From Agrococcus jejuensis (lineage in GTDB: Bacteria; Actinomycetota; Actinomycetes; Actinomycetales; Microbacteriaceae), in the NCBI RefSeq assembly GCF_007679035.1, contig NZ_VEFR01000001.1:1259925-1323924 (forward strand): 64,000 bases of DNA. The letters are read 5' to 3'. The position numbers were made by a program, and so were the translations under genes. The notes beneath the pieces are model-generated. The model searched no databases. It saw only the letters and a program-made list of their open reading frames with translations, and had not been told where the DNA came from. This document shows, piece by piece, positions 16,944 to 24,488 of this stretch (positions within the stretch are counted from its first letter, which is position 1; every line of letters begins with the position of its first letter).

Positions 16944-17969
16944 GTGCGAGCGCTCGTGAAGCATGCAGGAGGCGTCGGCATCGAGGAGGTGGCCGAGCCC
17001 GAGCTCGAGCCCGGGCACGTGCTCGTCGACGTCGCCCACGCCGCGGTCTGCGGCACCGATCGCGCAGCCCTCGACGGCGGCCACGACGTCGGCTCGGGGA
17101 CGCGCACCCTCGGACACGAGGCCTCCGGGCGCATCGTCGCGATCGCCCCCGGTGGCGTGCGCGACGACCTGCGGGTGGGCGACCGCGTGACGTTCGAGAC
17201 GGATGCGTACCTCTGCATGCGCTGCGACGCGTGCCGCACCGAGCAGTACAACCGGTGCCCGAACCGCAGGGGCATCGGCACGACGGCCGACGGCGCGCTC
17301 GCCGACCGCATCGCGATGCCCGAGCGCGCGATCCACGTGCTGCCCGACTCGGTCTCGCTCGTCGAGGCTGCGCTGACCGAGCCGCTCGCGATCGCGGTGC
17401 ACGCCGTCGTCGAGCAGTCGCCGTCGCTCGTCGGCGAGGTCGTCGTCGTGATCGGGCCCGGGGCCATCGGGCAGCTGTGCGCGCGCGTCGCTCGCGCGGT
17501 GGGAGCGACGGTCGTGCTCGTCGGCCGTTCGCGGCACGCGGCATCGCTCGCGAAGGCACGGAACGCGGGCATCGACGTGGTGGTGGATGCCGAGACCGAG
17601 GACCTCGATGCGATCGTGCACGGGCTCACGGGCGGCCGCGGCGCGCACTCGGTGTTCGAGTGCTCGGGCGCGACGAGCGTGGCGGAGTCCTCGCTGCCGC
17701 TGCTGCGGCGCGGCGGCCGGCTCGTGCTCGTCGCGTTCTTCCAGACCGCGCCCGCGTTCGACGTCGACCGGCTCATCCACCACGAGCTCGAGATCGTCGG
17801 CTCGCGCGGCAAGCGCCCGTCGAGCTACCGCACGGCCCTCGCGCTCATGGCGTCGGGCGCCGTGCGCGTCGAGCCGCTCATCTCGGCGCGACTCCCCCTC
17901 GAGTCGTGGGCCGACGGCCTCGACCGCGTCGCCCGCGGCGAGAAGGTCGTGTTCGACGTGGCGCCGTAG
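16944..17969 (+). CDS. Zinc-dependent medium-chain alcohol/polyol dehydrogenase
   Basis: A 341-residue MDR-family dehydrogenase (sorbitol/threonine dehydrogenase type) that oxidises a polyol or secondary alcohol with NAD(P). Catalytic zinc ligands are Cys36 and the GHE pair His58-Glu59. The structural zinc loop is C91-C94-C97-C105. The Rossmann motif is VIGPGAIGQLCA from residue 170. The GTG at 16944 has an aaggagcg ribosome site 6 nt upstream. The in-frame extension upstream has no such signal. It is divergent from the FGGY kinase across a common operator-like site, so it probably makes the ketose that the kinase phosphorylates. The stop is followed at once by a palindromic repeat. Confidence 0.9.
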   Translation: MRALVKHAGGVGIEEVAEPELEPGHVLVDVAHAAVCGTDRAALDGGHDVGSGTRTLGHEASGRIVAIAPGGVRDDLRVGDRVTFETDAYLCMRCDACRTEQYNRCPNRRGIGTTADGALADRIAMPERAIHVLPDSVSLVEAALTEPLAIAVHAVVEQSPSLVGEVVVVIGPGAIGQLCARVARAVGATVVLVGRSRHAASLAKARNAGIDVVVDAETEDLDAIVHGLTGGRGAHSVFECSGATSVAESSLPLLRRGGRLVLVAFFQTAPAFDVDRLIHHELEIVGSRGKRPSSYRTALALMASGAVRVEPLISARLPLESWADGLDRVARGEKVVFDVAP

Positions 17970-17978
17970 CCCTCCCCA

Positions 17979-18044
17979 CCGGCTGGTCGAGGAGCGCGTC
18001 GCCGACGGCGGCTGGCTGCGCGAGCGGCCTCCTCGACGAGCTGG
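17979..18044. repeat. Short, degenerate copy of the CTGGTCGAGGAG palindromic intergenic element
   Basis: The stretch opens with ccggctggtcgaggag and closes with ggcctcctcgacgagctgg, the same terminal inverted repeats as the long units at 18620-19175, but with only about 30 nt between them. It begins 10 nt after the alcohol dehydrogenase stop codon. Confidence 0.7.
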
Positions 18045-18083
18045 AGCGCATGTCGGCGCGGACGGCCATGGTGGGATGAGCGC

Positions 18084-18569
18084 ATGCATCCCGCGACCGC
18101 CGACGCCTGCACGCGCGCCCACGCGCATCGGCTCGTGCTCGGCGCCGTGCAGCCGGCGATCGACGCCGCGACGATGGCGCTGCTCGACGGCGTCGACGAC
18201 GAGCGGGTCACGGCGCTCGCCGCCATGCATCCCGACGAGACGCCGTCGGTCGTCGACGCCACGATCGCGAGCGCGCACGAGGCGCTCGGCATCGAGCTCG
18301 CGGCGATGACGTTCCAAGAGGCCGTCGCGATCGTCGCGCGCGAGCTGCTGCTGGAGCACCTCGCGAACGACCGGTCCCTGCGCGACATCGCCGCGTGGGC
18401 GCACGACGTCGTCGGTCATCACGATGCTGGGCCGATCGAGCCGCTGCTCTCGCTCGACGACGCGTTCAATACCTCGGCGCTCTTCCCACATCCGTCGTCG
18501 ACCGTCGTCGAGGTGATCGCGGCGACTGCAGACGTCGTAACGCGGTGGCGGCCGGCGTCGCTGGGCTGA
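18084..18569 (+). CDS. Hypothetical protein
   Basis: A 161-residue, mostly helical-looking protein that I do not recognise. It starts MHPATADACTRAHAHRLVLGA and includes the segment FQEAVAIVARELLLEHL. There is no signal peptide or membrane segment. Codon use shows the strong third-position GC of its neighbours up to about residue 145, which supports real coding. The ATG at 18084 lies 6 nt after tgggat, a weak -10, so it may be leaderless. It is flanked on both sides by copies of the palindromic intergenic repeat. No function is proposed. Confidence 0.55.
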   Translation: MHPATADACTRAHAHRLVLGAVQPAIDAATMALLDGVDDERVTALAAMHPDETPSVVDATIASAHEALGIELAAMTFQEAVAIVARELLLEHLANDRSLRDIAAWAHDVVGHHDAGPIEPLLSLDDAFNTSALFPHPSSTVVEVIAATADVVTRWRPASLG

Positions 18570-18619
18570 CGGCACCCCACCACCACGAGTGGTCGTCGAA
18601 CGCTCGCCGGACGGTCCCA

Positions 18620-19175
18620 CCAGCTGGTCGAGGAGGCCCCGAGCGCAGCGAGGAGCCGTCACGAGACCACGCGACGCACCCGCCCGACGCGACCATGCGC
18701 ATGGCCGGGCAGGAGCCGCGGTCGCGGGGTCTCGTGACGCGTGCTCGCCCAGGGGCTCGCGCGCTCCTCGACCAGCTGGTGGTGGAGGCGCGCTCGTCCT
18801 TCGTGACGTCCTCCTCCTTCCAGCCGGTCGAGGAGGCCCCGAGCGCAGCGAGGAGCCGTCACGAGACCACGCGACGCACCCGCTCGACGCGACCACGCGC
18901 GCGGCCGGGCAGGAGCGGCCGTCGCGGGGTCTCGTGACGCGTGCTCGCCCAGGGGCTCGCGCGCTCCTCGACCAGCTGGCGGTGGAGGCGCGCTCGTCCT
19001 TCGTGACGTCCTCCTCCTTCCAGCTGGTCGAGGAGGCCCCGAGCAGGCGAGGAGCCGTCACGAGACCACGCGACGTACCCGCTCGACGCGACCATGCGCG
19101 TGGCCGGGCAGGAGCCGCGGTCGCGTGGTCTCGTGACGCCTGCTCGCTGCGCTCGCGCGCTCCTCGACCAGCTGG
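18620..19175. repeat. Tandem array of three 160-bp palindromic elements with 200-bp period
   Basis: Units at 18620-18779, 18820-18979 and 19020-19175 are near identical, joined by two near-identical 40-bp spacers (18780-18819 and 18980-19019). Each unit is a long imperfect inverted repeat: the left arm begins ccagctggtcgaggag and contains gtcacgagaccacgcgac. The right arm carries the complements and ends ctcctcgaccagctgg. About 45 nt of less conserved sequence lie between the arms. This fills the 654-bp gap between the hypothetical gene (ends 18569) and the PaiB-like gene (starts 19224); no convincing gene is seen there, although open frames cross it on both strands. Confidence 0.9.
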
Positions 19176-19223
19176 TGGGTGCAGGACCGCCGCATCCGCA
19201 GGGCTGGATGCGAGGATCGAGGC

Positions 19224-19907
19224 ATGCAGCCCAACCCGCAGTACCGCGTCGAGGACCCCGAGTTCGTGCGCGCGCTCGTCGGCACGCATCCGTGGGCCAC
19301 CGTCGTGAGCCACCTCGACGGCGCTCCCGTCGCATCCCATACGCCCCTGCTGCTCGACGAGGCGCCGGGCGCGAACGACGGCGACGCCCTCGCCTTCGTG
19401 ACCCATCTCGGCCGCGCCGACGCTCGGCTGCACGGCCTCGTGGGCGGTGGCGCCACGGGGCGCGGCACGATGCTCGTCGTGATCCAGGGCGACCACGACT
19501 ACGTCTCCCCCACCTGGTACCTCGGCGCCGACGACGGCCAGGTGCCGACGTGGAACTTCGAGGCCGTGCACGCCGTGTGCGACGTCGAGGTCGTGTCGCA
19601 CGACGAGAACGTCGCGACCCTCGAGCGCCTCGTCGCCCACTTCGAGGGCGACCGGCCGGGCGCGAAGCGGCTCGACGTCGACGACGAGACGAACCTCGGC
19701 CTCGCGATGGGCACGACGGGCCTGCGCCTGACGGTGCGCTCGTGGACGGCGAAGTCGAAGCTGTCGCAGAACAAGTCGGCCGAGACGCGGGCGAGCGTCA
19801 TCGCGCATCTGCGCGGCATCCACCCCGGCCTCGCCGAGCGCATGCAGGCGTCCCTCGACGCCGATCTCGCAGCGACCCCAACCGAACCGGCGACCTCTGC
19901 GTCGTAG
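19224..19907 (+). CDS. FMN-binding negative transcriptional regulator family protein (PaiB-like)
   Basis: A 227-residue protein of the PaiB/FMN-binding split-barrel family. It begins with a typical YRVEDPEFVRALVGTHPWATVVS segment and carries HTPLLLDE, ADARLHGL and the SPTWYLGADDGQVPTWNFEAVHA stretch near residues 93-115. Bacillus PaiB represses sporulation and degradative-enzyme genes; for most homologues the real role (FMN or heme-linked, perhaps enzymatic) is unknown. The ATG at 19224 lacks a strong ribosome site and sits shortly after gaggatcgaggc. It is followed 11 bp later by the ECF sigma gene, possibly in the same transcript. Confidence 0.85.
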   Translation: MQPNPQYRVEDPEFVRALVGTHPWATVVSHLDGAPVASHTPLLLDEAPGANDGDALAFVTHLGRADARLHGLVGGGATGRGTMLVVIQGDHDYVSPTWYLGADDGQVPTWNFEAVHAVCDVEVVSHDENVATLERLVAHFEGDRPGAKRLDVDDETNLGLAMGTTGLRLTVRSWTAKSKLSQNKSAETRASVIAHLRGIHPGLAERMQASLDADLAATPTEPATSAS

Positions 19908-19918
19908 GGGGTAGAGGG

Positions 19919-20434
19919 ATGGCTGCGCACTGGGAGACCGTCGTGACCCGACTGGTCGCAGAGCGCGGTGCTGCCCTCACCCGATACGCCGCGCTGCTGT
20001 GCGGCGACGACGAGGAGGCGAGGGACCTGGTGCAGGATGCGCTGGCCGCGACGTTCGGTCGCCTTCGGAACGGCTTCGAGGTCGAGCAGGCCGAGGCGTA
20101 CGTGCGGCGTGCGATCGCGAACCGCTTCCTCGACCGGGCGCGCAGGCGGCAGCGGTGGCAGCGCATCCGTCCGCTCGTCGTGCCGCACGAGCGCCTCGAC
20201 TCTGGCTCGACGCTCACCGGCGCGCACCTCGACATGGCGGCGCGGCTCGAGCGGCTGAGCCCGCGCGAGCGGGCATGCGTCGTGCTGCGCTACTACGAGG
20301 ACCGGTCGGTCGACGAGACGGCGAAGGAGCTCGGCATCGCGCCGGGCTCGGTGAAGCGGTACGTGAGCGACGCCATGGCGAAGCTGCGCGAGCAGCTCGC
20401 CACCGAGGAGACGACGCAGCAGGAGGGGGCGTGA
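19919..20434 (+). CDS. ECF RNA polymerase sigma factor (SigE-like, 171 aa)
   Basis: A group 4 sigma factor of 171 residues. Region 2 is visible as LVAERGAALTRYAALLCGDDEEARDLVQDAL through [18 protein letters not shown]. Region 4 is LSPRERACVVLRYYEDRSVDETAKELGIAPGSVKRYVSDAMAKL. It directs RNA polymerase to a small stress or envelope regulon. The ATG at 19919 is preceded by a weak ggggtagaggg site. Its TGA overlaps the ATG of the next gene, a single-span membrane protein that is the probable anti-sigma or partner factor. This arrangement matches the SigE/SigM-type families of Actinobacteria. Confidence 0.92.
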   Translation: MAAHWETVVTRLVAERGAALTRYAALLCGDDEEARDLVQDALAATFGRLRNGFEVEQAEAYVRRAIANRFLDRARRRQRWQRIRPLVVPHERLDSGSTLTGAHLDMAARLERLSPRERACVVLRYYEDRSVDETAKELGIAPGSVKRYVSDAMAKLREQLATEETTQQEGA

Positions 20435-21186
20435 TGGACGACGACGAGCTGCGCGAGCGCCTGCGCGCGATGCCCGAGCCGACGACGGCGATCGACGTCG
20501 ACGCCGTCGTGACGGACGCGCGTCGGCGCCGCCGCCCGAAGGTGATCGGCACCGGCGTGGCCGTGGGGGCCGCGTGCCTCGCCTTCCTGGCGCCCGTCGT
20601 CGTGCCGGGGCTGCTCGGCCCCGACCCCGTGACGTCGACGCTGCAGGAGGCGGGCGTCGCCGAGCAGGGCGATTCGGGTGCCGAGCCAGAGGCGCCAGCA
20701 CCCGCCGCGACCAGCGAGGCGCCGACGAGCGCCGAGGAGGCGCAGCCGACCGACCAGGCGGATCCGGCCCCGACGTACTACGGCGACCAGGGCGCGTCTG
20801 GGTGCCCATTCACGGAGGCCGACGTCCTGCAGCCCGGGCTCGTGCTCTCGTTCGCCGCCCCGCCAGCCGACGGCGTCACGACGCTGCTCGTGGAGAACCA
20901 GTCGTCCGCGGCGATCGTGGTGCGCATCGGCGACGTCGGCGTCGCGACGTACGCGGGCGGCGTGCTCGCCGGGCTCTCGGTGCTCGACCCCGCTTCGTCG
21001 CTCGACGGGCCCGTGCTCCGGCTCGCGCCCGGCGAGGTCGCGTCGCTCGACGTCGCCGTCGACCTCCACCCGGTCGGATGCGGCGGCTCGGGTGGTCTCG
21101 GAGGGATCACGCTGCCGCTCGTCGCCATCGCGCTCGGCGAGGACGCAGTCGTGCAGCAGCGTCTCGCCCTCGGCACGGCACCGTGA
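20434..21186 (+). CDS. Single-span membrane protein, probable partner/anti-sigma of the ECF sigma factor
   Basis: A 250-residue protein with a short charged N-terminal domain (MDDDELRERLRAMPEPTTAIDVDAV), an Arg-rich stop-transfer RRRRRPK, one hydrophobic segment (about residues 38-58), then an extracytoplasmic region. The latter has an acidic Ala/Glu/Pro-rich linker and a beta-rich domain with two cysteines. The ATG overlaps the sigma factor stop (TGATG), so it is co-translated with it. Topology and position fit an anti-sigma factor, but the classic zinc HxxxCxxC motif is absent, so the anti-sigma role is inferred from context only. Confidence 0.7.
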   Translation: MDDDELRERLRAMPEPTTAIDVDAVVTDARRRRRPKVIGTGVAVGAACLAFLAPVVVPGLLGPDPVTSTLQEAGVAEQGDSGAEPEAPAPAATSEAPTSAEEAQPTDQADPAPTYYGDQGASGCPFTEADVLQPGLVLSFAAPPADGVTTLLVENQSSAAIVVRIGDVGVATYAGGVLAGLSVLDPASSLDGPVLRLAPGEVASLDVAVDLHPVGCGGSGGLGGITLPLVAIALGEDAVVQQRLALGTAP

Positions 21187-21286
21187 GTCGTTCGCTCAGA
21201 GCACTCCCACGTCCCCGCATTCCCAAGGTTCTCGCGTAGACCCGCCGGGTAGGCTCGCGCCGAAGCGACCACCCGAGGGGGGATGG

Positions 21287-23365
21287 ATGCCCACCAGCAT
21301 CGTCAGAGGCATCGTGGCTGCCGGCATCGCGGCGGCTGCGGGGCTCGGCCTGAGCGCGGGGGCGCTCGTGACCGAGGACCCCGTCGACCTCGGCGGCGAC
21401 GTGTTCGTCGACGAGACGGGGCAGTTCGACGTCGGCGAGGTCACGGCTGCGCTCGAGGCCGTCAACGCCGAGTCCGACGTGCAGGTGTACGCCGTCGTGG
21501 TGTCGTCGTTCGACGGCCTCGCCCAGGGCGACTGGTCGAACCAGGCGGCGACCGCGTCGGGCCTCTCCGCGGACTCGGTGCTGCTGTCGATCGCGATCGA
21601 CGACGGCCAGTACGGCACGTCGACGGGTTCGGGCGTCGACCGCTCGACCGACCAGATCGACGACGCCGCGACGAACTACCTCGAGCCCGCGCTGAACGAC
21701 GGCGACCTCGAGGGCGGCATCGCCGCCTTCGCCGATCGCATCGCCGAGGATGCGGCGACGCCCGGCGAGACGGCGGTGCAGACCGGCGGCGCCGTCGTCG
21801 GCGGCATCGCCGTCGTCGGCGTGGGCGCGGGCGTGACCGCGCTGCTCGTGCGACGGAGCCGCAAGAAGAAGGCGGCGAAGGCGGAGGTCGAGCAGCACCA
21901 GCTGAGCCTCGACCAGCTCAAGCAGCGCGCCGACATCGCGCTCGTGCAGCTCGACGACACCGTGCAGCAGTCCGAGCAGGAGCTGCAGTTCGCCGAGGCG
22001 CAGTTCGGCGACGAGCCCGTCGCGCAGTACGCGCAGGCCGTCGAGCGCGCGAAGGGCGGCCTGCGCGAGGCGTTCCAGCTGCAGCAGCAGCTCGACGACG
22101 CCTTCCCCGACACCGACCAGGAGCGGCACGACTGGTCGAGCCGCATCCTGCAGATCGCCGAGGGCGCCACCGCCGAGCTCGGCAGCCAGGCGAAGGGATT
22201 CGAGCAGCTGCGCGACCTCGAGCGCACGGCTCCGCAGGCGCTCGAGGCTGCCGCGAAGGCCCGCACGGAGCTCGACGCGCGCATCGCGAACGCCAAGCAG
22301 ATCCTGGACCGCCTCGACGACCGCTACACGGGCCACTCCATCGCGCCCGTGCAGCAGAACATCGCGGGCGCCGAGCGCCTGCTGCCCGCGATCGACGAGG
22401 CCGTCGCGCAGGGCCGGGGCGCGCAGGGCGGCCAGGCGGCCGTCGCCGTGCACGCCGCCGAGGCTGCCATCGCGCAGGCGCGGTCGCTGCTCGCCGGCGT
22501 CGAGCGCGCGGGCGACGACCTCGCCGCGACCGAGGAGCAGCTGCGCGCGCTCGTCGACGACACCGTCAACGACGTCGCGGTCGCCAGGTCGCTGCCGCGA
22601 GGCGCCACCGACCTCGCGCCGATCATCCAGCTCGCCGAGCAGGCGATCGCCGACGCGCGTCGCTCGCCGGTTGACGTCGCCGAGGTGCTGCCCAGGCTGC
22701 AGCGCGCGAACGACACGCTCGAGCAGGCGACGGGGCAGTCGCGCGAGGAGTCCGACAGGCAGGGACGCGCAGCCTCGTCGCTGCAGGGCTGGCTGACGTC
22801 GGCGCGGCAGAACATCGATGCGGCGGAGCAGTTCCTCTCCACCCGTCGCCTCGCGGTCGGCTCGCACGCTCGCCAGATGCTCGCGCTCGCGCAGGAGGAC
22901 CTCGCGCAGGCGCTGCGCATGCAGTCGTCCGACGTCGCGGCTGCGACCGACGCTGCGCGCCGCGCGTCCGAGCGCGCCGAGCAGGCGATGCGCGATGCCG
23001 ACGACGACGTGCGCGGCTACGGCGGCGGCGGCATGACCGGCGGCTTCGGCTCCCGCAACCCGTACTACCGAGGGCGTCGCGGCGTCCGCGACGGCTTCGA
23101 CGGCGACGGCATCGGCGGCGGCATGGGCAACATCGGCGGCGCCGTCATGGGCGGCGTGCTCGGCTCGGTGCTCGGCAACATCCTCATGGGCGGCTCCCAC
23201 CACGGCGGCGGCGACTGGGGTGCCTCGGCATCCGGCGGCGACGGCGGCGGCTTCTTCGGCGGAGGCGACGGCGGCGGCTTCTCGGGCGGCGGCGGCGACT
23301 TCGGCGGCTTCTTCGGAGGCGGCGGCAGCTTCGGCGGCTTCGACGGCGGTGGCGGCGACTTCTGA
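21287..23365 (+). CDS. TPM domain protein with long coiled coil and glycine-rich tail
   Basis: A 692-residue envelope protein. Residues 1-28 form a signal or anchor; a TPM (TLP18.3/Psb32/MOLO-1) domain spans about 35-165 with FDVGEVTAALEAVNAESDVQVYAVVV. A membrane segment near 168-188 is followed by RRSRKKK. The next ~370 residues are predicted heptad-rich helix, Gln/Glu/Ala-rich. The last ~120 residues are a Gly-rich tail with repeated GGGGDFGG-like motifs. A tagGCT -10 lies at 21250-21255 with a short leader and a gaggggggat ribosome site. The next gene is PspA, and this pairing is frequent in Actinobacteria, suggesting a joint envelope-stress role. Start chosen at the ATG nearest the ribosome site. 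Confidence 0.85.
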   Translation: MPTSIVRGIVAAGIAAAAGLGLSAGALVTEDPVDLGGDVFVDETGQFDVGEVTAALEAVNAESDVQVYAVVVSSFDGLAQGDWSNQAATASGLSADSVLLSIAIDDGQYGTSTGSGVDRSTDQIDDAATNYLEPALNDGDLEGGIAAFADRIAEDAATPGETAVQTGGAVVGGIAVVGVGAGVTALLVRRSRKKKAAKAEVEQHQLSLDQLKQRADIALVQLDDTVQQSEQELQFAEAQFGDEPVAQYAQAVERAKGGLREAFQLQQQLDDAFPDTDQERHDWSSRILQIAEGATAELGSQAKGFEQLRDLERTAPQALEAAAKARTELDARIANAKQILDRLDDRYTGHSIAPVQQNIAGAERLLPAIDEAVAQGRGAQGGQAAVAVHAAEAAIAQARSLLAGVERAGDDLAATEEQLRALVDDTVNDVAVARSLPRGATDLAPIIQLAEQAIADARRSPVDVAEVLPRLQRANDTLEQATGQSREESDRQGRAASSLQGWLTSARQNIDAAEQFLSTRRLAVGSHARQMLALAQEDLAQALRMQSSDVAAATDAARRASERAEQAMRDADDDVRGYGGGGMTGGFGSRNPYYRGRRGVRDGFDGDGIGGGMGNIGGAVMGGVLGSVLGNILMGGSHHGGGDWGASASGGDGGGFFGGGDGGGFSGGGGDFGGFFGGGGSFGGFDGGGGDF

Positions 23366-23433
23366 GTCGGCGCCGACCGCGACCCTCATCCATCCACACC
23401 ATCCAGACCTCGACGGCACTCGAAAGGCAGATC

Positions 23434-24219
23434 ATGTCCAAGCAGTCCATCCTCGGCCGCATCGCGCAGCTCGCGCGGGCGAACGTCAACGCGCTCCTCG
23501 ACCAGGCCGAGGATCCCGCGAAGATGCTCGACCAGCTCGTGCGCGACTACACGAACTCGATCGCGGAGGCGGAGCAGGCCATCGCGCAGACCATCGGCAA
23601 CCTGCGCATGCAGGAGCAGGACTACCAGGAGGACGTGCGCGCGTCGCAGGACTGGGGTCGCAAGGCGCTCGCCGCCAGCCAGAAGGCCGACCAGCTGCGC
23701 GGCGAGGGCTCGTCGGACGCCGACAAGTTCGACAACCTCGCCAAGGTGGCGCTGTCGAAGCAGATGCAGGCGGAGTCGGAGGCGCGCTCGGCCGAGCCCG
23801 GCATCCGCTCGCAGACCGAGGTCGTCGACAAGCTCAAGGGCGGCCTCGACACCATGAAGCAGAAGCTCGACGAGCTGAAGTCGAAGCGCTCCGAGCTCAT
23901 CGCACGCCAGAAGACCGCGCAGGCGCAGTCGCAGGTGCACGACGCGATCAAGTCGATCGACATCATGGACCCGACGAGCGAGATCGGCCGCTTCGAGGAG
24001 AAGATCCGCCGCGAGGAGGCGAAGGTGCTCGGCCAGCAGGAGCTCGCGGCCTCGAGCCTCGACGCGCAGTTCGAGGCGCTCGAGAACCACGACCGCGACA
24101 TCGAGATCGAGGCGCGCCTCGCCGAGCTGAAGCGCGGCCAGCAGCAGGCCGTCACGTCGGGCCAGCAGCAGTCGGCCGTCACCGACGGCACGGTCGACGC
24201 GGAGGTCGTCGACCGCTGA
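23434..24219 (+). CDS. pspA: PspA/IM30 family membrane-remodelling protein
   Basis: A 261-residue cytoplasmic coiled-coil protein of the PspA/Vipp1 family, which polymerises on stressed inner membrane. It starts with the typical amphipathic helix MSKQSILGRIAQLARANVNALLDQAEDPAKMLDQLVRDY and continues with uninterrupted heptads, including KLKGGLDTMKQKLDELKSKR. A Gln/Ser-rich tail ends in DAEVVDR. Length is slightly above that of E. coli PspA. An aaaggcagatc ribosome site precedes the ATG. It is 68 bp downstream of the TPM-coiled-coil gene, probably co-transcribed, and is followed by a palindromic repeat before the convergent copper operon. Confidence 0.9.
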   Translation: MSKQSILGRIAQLARANVNALLDQAEDPAKMLDQLVRDYTNSIAEAEQAIAQTIGNLRMQEQDYQEDVRASQDWGRKALAASQKADQLRGEGSSDADKFDNLAKVALSKQMQAESEARSAEPGIRSQTEVVDKLKGGLDTMKQKLDELKSKRSELIARQKTAQAQSQVHDAIKSIDIMDPTSEIGRFEEKIRREEAKVLGQQELAASSLDAQFEALENHDRDIEIEARLAELKRGQQQAVTSGQQQSAVTDGTVDAEVVDR

Positions 24220-24301
24220 TCGGCGGCACGGATGCGAGGGGGCGCGCCTGCGGGTGCGCCCCCTTCGTCGCCCTCCTGCCGCTGCTCCGCCGTCGACCGA
24301 C

Positions 24302-24458
24302 CCGCTGGTCGAGGAGGCCCCGAGCGCAGCGAGGAGCCGTCACGCGACCTCGCGACGTGGCCGCTCGGCGCGACCATGCACGTGGCTGGGCAGGAGCGGC
24401 GGTCGCGTGGTCTCGTGACGCGTGCTCGCTGCGCTCGCGCGCTCCTCGACCAGCTGGT
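24302..24458. repeat. Single complete copy of the 160-bp palindromic intergenic element
   Basis: It opens with ccgctggtcgaggaggcccc and closes with gctcctcgaccagctgg, with internal cgcgacctcgcgac and cgcgtggtctcgtgac arms. It matches the units at 18620-19175. It sits between the convergent ends of pspA (24219) and the copper ATPase (24489), where it could end transcription from both sides. Confidence 0.85.
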
Positions 24459-24488
24459 GGGGAGTCGAGCGGAGAACGGCAGCCGTCC

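Noticed and set aside
18620..19175. CRISPR array
   Set aside because: Repeats are 160 bp and palindromic, spacers are identical to each other rather than unique, and no cas genes are near.
18589..19468. Open frames across the repeat array on both strands (such as the plus frame 18589-19308 and minus frames with a repeated LLDQLVEERA-like sequence)
   Set aside because: They repeat exactly with the 200-bp unit and reflect the palindromic DNA, not proteins.
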